Assembly: GCA_964035545.1 (NCBI GenBank) | Contig: OZ037771.1 | Coordinates: 5,946,628-6,010,627, forward strand | From: Bugula neritina | Lineage: Eukaryota; Bryozoa; Gymnolaemata; Cheilostomatida; Bugulidae | Length of the DNA stretch: 64,000 nucleotides | Reading direction: 5' to 3' | Part shown: one piece after another, positions 56,001 to 64,000 of the stretch | Position numbering within the stretch: position 1 is the first letter of the stretch | Layout of the letters: the number at the start of each line of letters is the position of its first letter | Notes under the pieces: model-generated | Database searches by the model: none | Seen by the model: the letters and a program-made list of their open reading frames with translations, nothing else | What the model was told of the DNA's origin: nothing | Translations under genes and position numbers: made by a program

Positions 56001-58703
56001 AGCCTATGTGTAAATACTAGCCTTTACTAAAATGAATGACACCACTTCAGGGCTCCGTAAATGTTACTGTTTCTCAGCTAACCCATGACATCGAAGTAGG
56101 ACACTAGAATATAATGATTGATCCTCACCATAATAATAGCAGTAGCAGAATTTCTTGAAGATATCACCCATCATTTTATATGAACAGGATTAAATAATAT
56201 TTTCTATTTTGACTTCAATATGAAAAAAAACTGTACAAATAACTCCAGCAGTAGTAAGATGCAAAAAAGTGCAGAAACCCTTATTGTTTTTTGTGTGCTA
56301 CTAATGAAATTAAAAAGTTTTATTTTCCCCTAACTAATATAATGTTATCTAGCCTAAATTGTTACCCAAATAAGCTAATAGTCACAACTCACAAGCTTCC
56401 TGGATTGGCTTTAAACAGTTATACCTTTTTATTTGAGAGCTTAAAGTTCAAAACTATTCAACTTGATATTCAATTGCAATTAGATTTTTTAGCTGGCATA
56501 CTTCAGTAAGTATCAAATCTTCTATATAAAAAGTCCTAAAGTGAAAATCTTGACGGATTATTTAAACCTAAATGTATTTATGATCAAAATAAAGCATATT
56601 AAATGTTTACAGTTATAACCAAAAGTGTCACATATATAAGTATTACAGAATATTTACTGGCATCACAAATCTTTTCATTACAACATACAAGCTACAAATA
56701 GGGCTGCAGCAAGCACAGTTGTTAGCATTGTAAAAACAACAAAAATATACCATCATATATTTTTGCCATCAAAATTGAAAGCAGATAATTTAACATCATA
56801 GTTATATTACTAGGAGTATAATATGGCAGATTCCCCATTGTTATATATGTAGCACTTCATCGAAAGCACTTTAGGATCAACATGATAGCTATTTGCATAA
56901 ATTATACCTTATGTATACATGATCTATTGAATTCAGACTGTGGAAGATGAAATATTCTATAAAGATGTAGCATATACCAGCATATAAACAGCTCTTCTCT
57001 TTCGTCTAATCAATTCTGCTGGTTCTCAATGTAAGTACATTTCTGTTAGTTACCAATGGAGACGTGACGAGGAACTTTTGTCATCAGGTTGTGTCAGTAA
57101 CCATGTGATGGTGGCCGTCTGTCAATTATACTACTATATACTTAATGTAGAAGTGTGGATAGTAGTTAACACAGGATAGATGTCTGATGTGTTGGTAGCA
57201 GATAGTCATAAACTTGACAAGCTTTTGAATTGTAAATTTGTGCAGTTATTTAACATTCTAACTTCTTGATATAATGAAATCACTTTCCGCAAGAAAGTAA
57301 AGGACGTAAGATATGCTGACTTGTATATTAGAAGTTAAAGTAATGACCATCTCATGCATCCTTTTATAGCTTTTAGTAATGATATTATTTTATACTTATA
57401 ATATTGCTTAGTGAATATACAGCAGATATACAGTGATGATGGTAGTTATGCGACTACAATTATAACTAATTATATTTTGCTCAGTATTTACAAGGTGATA
57501 TAGGGCAGTATGCACGTACCAATGAAAGGTTAAATATGTTCTCTGCAAGATTATTTTAAAAATCATTCAATTTTAGTTTTTCTAGTACAATAATCAGCCA
57601 ATATACTCATTTTAGCATTGAGATAGAAATGTTCTAGTACAAATTACACATTGACTCTTTAAAAAGTTGCAATAGACTTTGCTTACTTTTTAACATACTA
57701 CTTCTTTGAAACTAAATTGGTGGCCCTGGAAAGGGCCATTGAGTGTATTTTATGGATTTTAATAGCCTTAACATGCCGGAAATTTTGCAGATAACACTTT
57801 TAACCAGGATTGTGTAAGGAGCTTAATCACAGAGAATCTTTGCAGAAAAAGTTGACTGCACAAAGAATAGTTTTGACCATTGGAAGGAAACTGGAGGGTT
57901 AGGTGAGTGTGAAGGTAAAAGGAAGATTACCATGTGAAGGTTAGTCAGGCTTTTTATCTCCCTGGCCAGCATTTCATTAGCCCTTAGTTGAGCAGAGACC
58001 TTAGAGAATCTTTTGAAACTCAACTGGCACCAGTCCTGTGTGATATTAGTTTAAGAGGTCACAGAGCCAGAAGAGAATATCTCGTAATTGAGTACCAATG
58101 GAAGGCACAAGTGGCCAGGCCTAAAAAGCACCAGACATGGACACCCCAGAAGTCCCAGAAAAATTTTTAGTGATGAAAGCATTTTTGTTACTGAACTCAA
58201 ATGCATAAATAATAGCTAGCTTGGAAAAACAATCTGACAATTTCTATGACATTCTACAAAGTATAGGATTTATATGGAACTGCCATTATTCATACATAGT
58301 ATAATAAGATGACTAATCAATGTAAACAAGTGTTGCACAACAATAAATTGCCCTAAAATTGCAAGCTACACTACTAAGTACTAAAGTACTAAGTACTAAA
58401 TAGGCAGGCTAGTGTCAAAAGAGTATAATATAAAATAATTTATAGAGTAGGATTTGTGACAACTGATCCGGACATAATTATTTAAAAAGTTGTGTATTTA
58501 TAACGCATTTATTGGTCTATGGAGAGCAACAGACTTCGTTGTGATACTAAGGAGTAAGTAAGGGCTGCTCTTGGTATTACAGTTAGGAGTTATCTACCTT
58601 TGTACAGCATCTATTAAATTGCATTACGTAAAACAATCACTTGAAGAAAATTCAAAGTATACAACAAACCCTGAATACCTCAGTTTATCAATTAAATGCA
58701 GAC
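56001..58703. other. Intergenic DNA between gene B and the tetraspanin
   Basis: No supported gene. The 57.72-58.17 kb part is slightly richer in GC and has small ORFs on both strands without recognised similarity. The tetraspanin promoter should lie in its right part. Confidence 0.55.
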
Positions 58704-61700
58704 ATGGATGATGAAGAACGTGTCTTAGTGATTGCTCATAGAATCTTGACTGGGATATTATCTGTGCTGAGTATAGGGAACTTAGTGAGTCATTTTAAAT
58801 AATTACTGTTTTCATGCTGCTTCCTCATTTGTATCTGTTGCTGTGGTCTTGCTGGTTCCATCAGTTTGCTTTCACTTCCTGTATATACAGACTTTAAGTC
58901 AGGTCCAACAACTCTAGCACTTCCAGAATTTTAATGCCTCGCTAGCCTCATTTCAACTTAAAATGTTTTCTGCATGTTACTTTAAATATCGTATAAAGTT
59001 TTGGGGCTAACTTTTACAAATATCAAGCCAAATGGCAACAAACCTTGCAAGTAGTTACAAATTTAAGCTTGCTCTGTTTGCTTTACCAATTTAAACTCAC
59101 AATTAGAACATTGTTGTTCTCTGAACGCTAGACTTAAAAGTCTGGACACCACACATGTTACTGAGTGGTAGAGTTTAGAGTTTAAAGCAGATACCTGCAT
59201 ATCTGTTTACATGCAGGTACAGCCATTACCCACAGTCCTCATACTATGTTTATGATACCTTATACAATAATGATTACTATGTACGCTACATACTATATAC
59301 TAATACTAGCAACTATCTGCACTATATATTATATATTATATACCATATACTATATATTATAATTAGTATACCATATACTATATAATATAATTAGTCTACT
59401 ATATATACTATATATTATAATTAATATACTATATACTATATACTATAATTAATATACTATATTATATTTCATACTATATATTATATTCTCTATATTTCAT
59501 ACTATATGCTGTATACTATATATCATATATTACATATTTTTCATAACTTCCACAAATAAGAATAAAGTTACAAATTTTCTACCCAACTCTAGTTACCAAA
59601 TGCTCACCTGTATTTACCTGCTGTATCCTTTCAGCTCACTGGAGCAGCGGTGGTGGGGATGGGCATATTCATTCTGCTAGACTTGAGTCCACAATATGGA
59701 TATAACTATATCATGTATTTTGCCCACTTATACGGCTTCAACCAGAAACCAGGCATTTTCAAGGCAGCCCTTCTGATGGTTGTTGGTGGTTTAATGGTTA
59801 TTGTGTACGGAATAGTTAGTCTGGTAACTTTCTGCAGGCGAAGCTACAAATATATGTTCACAGTAAGTGTAGAGCTAATAGAAACAATGGTATGGCACTG
59901 CTAGCTTCATTATATAACATTATATTATATTTTAATACTCTTTTGGTTTTTTTCGTAACTATGTACTGACATGCATACACAGTGTGTAGAATTTGTGTAC
60001 TTTGAAATTAAAATTGTTACCAGATAAAAACAACATAAGCTCCATTTCCTAACCCAGTCTATTTTTAATTCTATAATTTATATAAACTTTTACATGAAAA
60101 TTAATTCGCATTATAAATTGAGTCTTGAATCAATTAGGACTAAAATATAAATCTAGTTTTGCAGCTGTCTGTGTAACTGAAAACAGTCATATCTCTATAA
60201 TTTTGCAGCACATAATTCTATTGATGGTTTGCATTGCAATTGAAGTATCAATCGGAGTGTATGTCGTACGATTTCAACAAGAGGTACATATTATATACTT
60301 AACTTTGTTTACAAGCCTTAAAACATGTGCACTTCTAGTTATAGGTGTGCAGTAATGATATATCGGAGGCAGAATTTTTGAGTTTCAAGTTTTTAAGCAG
60401 TGAGGCAGGGCCAAGCTCAGAAAATTTCAAAAAGCCACAATCTTTGAATTCTGAAATGCAGTGTTTATTTTAGACCCATATAGCCTAATCGTTATCCATT
60501 ATGATTTTTCTGTTATTAGTTAGCATAAGCCTGTTTAACTGCTCATCAAACTAAGAGGCTGGTCATATATATGGACTTTTAAGGCACCATGCTTAGCTTT
60601 CGGATCGCCGTAGATCATAATCATGAATTTCTGCTCTTGAATTATGAAGATGTTGCTATGGTTTAAATTTTGTAGGCTTACAGAATTCAGAAATTAAGTT
60701 TTTAAATTAGGTTTTTTAAAGCAATTTCTACAGTTTTTCAACAAATGACTGTAACTTTAAAAATATGCCCCTAAACAACTATGATACAGCTAACACGCTG
60801 ACCAGATGTTATAATAACTCACAACGCATGAGAACAAATATTCCAGGTTTATGCTTGGGTAAACCTACAGACTTATTTTGCAAAGTGACCTGCAGATAAT
60901 ATTAACATTTAATTAGAATAAAAAATGACTAGATCTCAGACTAGATAACTTTGTTATAAGCCAGAGGCTCATAGAGTTTTTAGCAAGAATGTAAATTCAG
61001 AAGTTTATTGTGAACTAGATTCACTAGATGGTGTTATTCAAGTAGAAGTATTTGAATTTAGATTGATAAAAGTTTGGGAAAGTTTTTGATGTGGACGATT
61101 AGGGAGCAGTATGAGATGAATGAGAATACAACACATTACTACTTGTCAGCCTGGAACCATGTGCAGAAAGAGGTGCTGATTCAGTTCTCCATCCTATGTT
61201 TCCTATGCTTTGTTTCCCATGCTTTGTTTCCCATGTTTTGTTTCCCTTGTTTTGTTTCCCATGTTTTGTTTCCCATGTTTTCTTTCCCATGTTTTGTTTC
61301 TCATGTTTTGTTTCTCATGTTTTGTTTCCAATGCTACGTATTAGTTAATGATTTCCATGCTACGTTTTCCATGCTAGCTATCATAATAAAATGCCTTATT
61401 TTAATCACGGATTATACATTAAAAAAATACATGAAACAATTAATTTATTAGATAATTTAATATGCAACAAATTAAGTGCAACTCAAATCAACACACTCCC
61501 AGCAGCATTAAGTGCAGATGCGAAAACTTGTACTCTATCATATTATGTCACGTTGTTTATATTTCCTTATCGATAAATCTAACCTGAATGGTCACGTGTG
61601 GTTTTTTATTGGACTAACTTGAAGCTGCATATAAGCTAGCCTATATTCTGTTGTGCAGTATATGTGTTGTGGGGCCAACAATGGGTCTGATTGGACGTTG

Positions 61701-62726
61701 GCAGAAAGATGGGACAGAGACACTAAAGTTCTTCTTTCCAACGGTTCCTACGAACAGCTCAACCTGACAGTTCCAGTATCATGCTGCAGAATGCTGTCCA
61801 AGTCTCAGCTACACACCAAGTGGTTTGGTCTTTTGCTCACATCAGAAGGTTCATAGACTTTGTCAAAGTGCACAATCTAATAAATAAAGTTTTACATTTA
61901 GATCTGTAAAGTACTGTACGATTAATATTATAACATTTATTTAAATTTATTATGTTAACTGAATCTGTTACCCCTTTTCTAAAAACATTTGTTATATTTC
62001 ATGATTCCAGAAAAATTAGAAATGAGAGATTCAGACTCAGAACTCTATGACCAGCCATGTTTGCACACACCAACAGCTTACAACAGTTATATAGAGACTG
62101 GATGTGAGAAATCTCTAGCTAAGCACATGCTTCATTACAACGCTGTTATCCTCAGTGGAGCTGTCGTCCTCACTGTTGCTCAGGTGAGAGATATGTAGAA
62201 TGCAGATACGCCACCAATGATTTCAGAAATGTTGAAAACTTAAATACTAATGATAACCTCTAACGAAAAGTTTTTTAGTAGGCTATTATAAAGGCATATA
62301 ATTAGCTTGGCAAACATGTCCTGTACATGCAACGAATTCATCTATAAGGTCTGAATTTCTCAACTCATCTAACTTAAGAAAAGAAACACATTTTTATACC
62401 TTTTGTATCTGATATTTATTTGCTTTGCTAAATTTAGAAATAAAACACTAGCCACTGTAATCTTTTATATCACTAAAATAAATAGAAAATGTCTCATTTG
62501 GTAAGACTTGCTTATTTAGGCTTTGGGAATTCCACTCACAATAATATTCTTCAAAAGTGGAAAGAAGCCGACAAACCAAGCTGGGAATCCCTGTGCAGGC
62601 ATTATTTCAGAAAATGAAAAAATGGGTTTTCAGTCATCAAGACTAAAGTTTCGTGAAAGGGAGGTGAAGAAAAAGTACACATACTTCGATGATGACTTTG
62701 ATGACAAATGGGAGTCTCCATTGTAG
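58704..62726 (+). CDS. Tetraspanin (seven exons, 347 aa)
   Basis: Four-TM membrane organiser protein. Exons: 58704-58784, 59635-59862, 60209-60283, 61083-61172, 61659-61848, 62011-62183, 62520-62726; phases agree at every junction. TM1 spans exons 1-2 (ending GMGIFILLD), TM2 is in exon 2 (ALLMVVGGLMVIVYGIVSL), TM3 in exon 3 (HIILLMVCIAIEVSIGVYVV), TM4 across exons 6-7 (AVILSGAVVLTVAQALGIPL). The large extracellular loop has the diagnostic CCG (YMCCGANNG), a second CC (VSCCRM), QPC and TGC: a six-cysteine loop, with several N-glycosylation sequons. The cytosolic tail is long and charged (about 57 residues, with KKKYTYFDDDFDDKW). The ATG has a good context (GACATGG). I do not recognise an orthologue. 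It is divergently oriented to gene B. Confidence 0.92.
59260..59545. repeat. TA-rich low-complexity tract in tetraspanin intron 1
   Basis: Degenerate repeats of ATACTATATATTATA and ATAATTAATATACTA. No other feature in this intron (58785-59634). Confidence 0.8.
61195..61335 (+). repeat. 14-bp minisatellite in tetraspanin intron 4
   Basis: About ten copies of TTTTGTTTCCCATG, beginning about 20 bp after the exon 4 donor (61173). The 125-aa ORF that extends exon 4 through it is an unspliced reading. Confidence 0.9.
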
Positions 62727-62966
62727 CTGTCGTTGAATGGGACTAAAATAACAACAGTGTATACCCTTTTAACAGGGCTATAGCAACTCATAATGCTACT
62801 AGTTCTTTTTTTTAGTAATTTAAACAGTTTTTTGTTTATTTGAGTTTTTTGAGCAATTATCCTGATTATTTTGCTTTAATGTCAGTTTGTGTTTTGGTGC
62901 TTTAATCTACAATCTTTAAAACTATGTATTATATACTTGGCATAAATAATTTTTTCATTGAGAAAA

Positions 62967-62983
62967 AATAAAACTATAATAAA
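62967..62983 (+). terminator. Tetraspanin polyadenylation signals
   Basis: Two AATAAA hexamers (62967-62972 and 62978-62983) about 240-260 nt after the tetraspanin stop codon. Either would give a 3' UTR of normal length. Confidence 0.55.
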
Positions 62984-63091
62984 AGCGAGCTTAGGGAAAT
63001 AAATTGACTCTAGATTTTATAGGCTAAATTATAACAGATTTTTGTAAAGTTTGTAATAAAATCAAGAGGAATACAGCGTTGTCTATCGGAA

Positions 63092-64000
63092 AGATGACTG
63101 CCTTCACAGCTGTGGACTCTTATCCCCAAGATAAGTGCAGGTTTGACAGTTTTGAAGGTACTAATATCTAACACTTAATCAGACCAACTAACATGAAATT
63201 AATATAAAAAATAAAGCAGCCATAATATTGCATTTTGTCCTCCAGGCTCCAGGGTTCTTTCAAGTCCTGCTTCACACAATCTTTATTGCTTTGCCTTGTG
63301 TCGTTTTCTCAGCCATCTTCATGCATGTTACACAAACTACTGTATATAATATATATACTATATATATTATGTATTACATAACTTCCATTTCATTTGGAGA
63401 GTAGATGCATTTCATCTAGGGCAGTAGCAACGTCGCCTCTGATAGTCACTGCAGATATTGACATGCATTTCTATATTATAAGTGTTTGTTTCCTTTTCTG
63501 CATACAAACCATCACTGGTGAGTTATCTTTGCTTGATTTTATTTTATTCCTGATTTAACAAACAAAACACGATTATGTGTTGAAACTAGCGCTTCATGTT
63601 CCTATAAAACAACTGAGTGAGTTGGTGAGGTGAAGATACAAACCACATAGTCATCAAGGGCTCTAATATAAGCATGTTATTTTTTGCATCATATAACATA
63701 AAACTCAAATTATATAGCTTTTGATGGGTCTTTTTCTTTAGATAACTAATTTTATGCTAAATTATAACCTTTTTATACAGTTTTTTTACTTGGCCCTTGT
63801 ATTTAAATAATTTGTTTGTCAGCCAATTTTCATCTTTAGTAATCCTATATAGTTTATAAATACATACTGTAATGCATATTTACATATTCGAAGGCTGTAA
63901 TGAATGCTGCCAAGCTGGAGGTTCATGTGGAGATGCCGTGTTTGATGACTGCGTAGGCGGGAGCTGGGACTACAGAATATCCTGCTCTCCCAGCTATCAC
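63092..64000 (+). other. Unresolved right end, possibly exons of another gene
   Basis: I see pieces that look coding but do not join into one protein. A short open stretch begins with ATG near 63092 (MTAFTAVDSYPQDKCRF). A stretch after a good acceptor at 63245 can be read as a hydrophobic helix (APGFFQVLLHTIFIALPCVV). From about 63898 to the edge there is an open cysteine-rich reading (GCNECCQAGGSCGDAVFDDC). Phases between the first two do not fit a hydrophobic reading. It could be a further membrane protein gene running off the window, or chance. Confidence 0.2.

Noticed and set aside
57722-57741. Minus-strand histone-type 3' stem-loop (GGCCCTTTCCAGGGCCACCA) followed by a purine-rich stretch
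   Set aside because: The loop is TTCC where TTTC is expected, and no histone reading frame lies upstream on that strand; I could not recognise any histone remnant with confidence.
61074-61451. A 125-aa ORF overlapping tetraspanin exon 4
   Set aside because: It reads through the exon 4 donor into the 14-bp repeat; the spliced reading (VQKE-YMCCG) is clearly the tetraspanin one.

Overview
The window is nuclear DNA from an animal: AT-rich, intron-dense (one gene has 29 coding exons with canonical GT-AG introns), with non-LTR retrotransposons, foldback/MITE elements, a tRNA-derived SINE and many minisatellites. Gene content and repeat style suggest an invertebrate; I cannot place it further from sequence alone.

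Layout. (1) 241-19953, minus strand: ABCC5/MRP5-like transporter gene A, exons 1-21 from the start codon to early TMD2; the rest lies off the left edge. (2) 19954-29337: intergenic DNA with a nearly 4-kb intact LINE (about 23766-27729, plus strand) carrying one 1062-aa endonuclease/reverse-transcriptase ORF, and a small CpG-rich patch near 28.8 kb. (3) 29357-52954, minus strand: a second, complete ABCC5-like gene B. I could join 29 exons by hand into one frame-consistent 1419-aa protein (TMD1-NBD1-TMD2-NBD2). (4) 52955-58703: intergenic, with a possible gene B promoter near 55.9 kb. (5) 58704-62726, plus strand: a complete seven-exon tetraspanin gene of 347 aa, divergent from gene B. (6) 62727-64000: its 3' UTR and an unresolved, possibly coding, cysteine-rich end.

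Genes A and B are tandem head-to-tail paralogues that encode plasma-membrane-type ATP-driven exporters. They are nearly identical in exon 1, the 3' part of exon 7 with its downstream intron, and the NBD1 exons, but strongly diverged in the first membrane domain and the linker. This looks like patchy gene conversion.

The most interesting signal is in gene A. Where gene B has one exon 4 (first extracellular loop plus TM2), gene A has three different intact versions in a row (15364-15502, 14330-14474, 12009-12165). All have the same splice phases and lengths of 1 mod 3, so only single inclusion keeps the frame: a mutually exclusive exon cassette that could swap part of the substrate path. A second theme is that several intronic minisatellites are made of splice-site-like units (branch point + 3' splice site at 3.4 kb; 5' splice sites at 41 kb and 30.8 kb) or start right after a splice donor.
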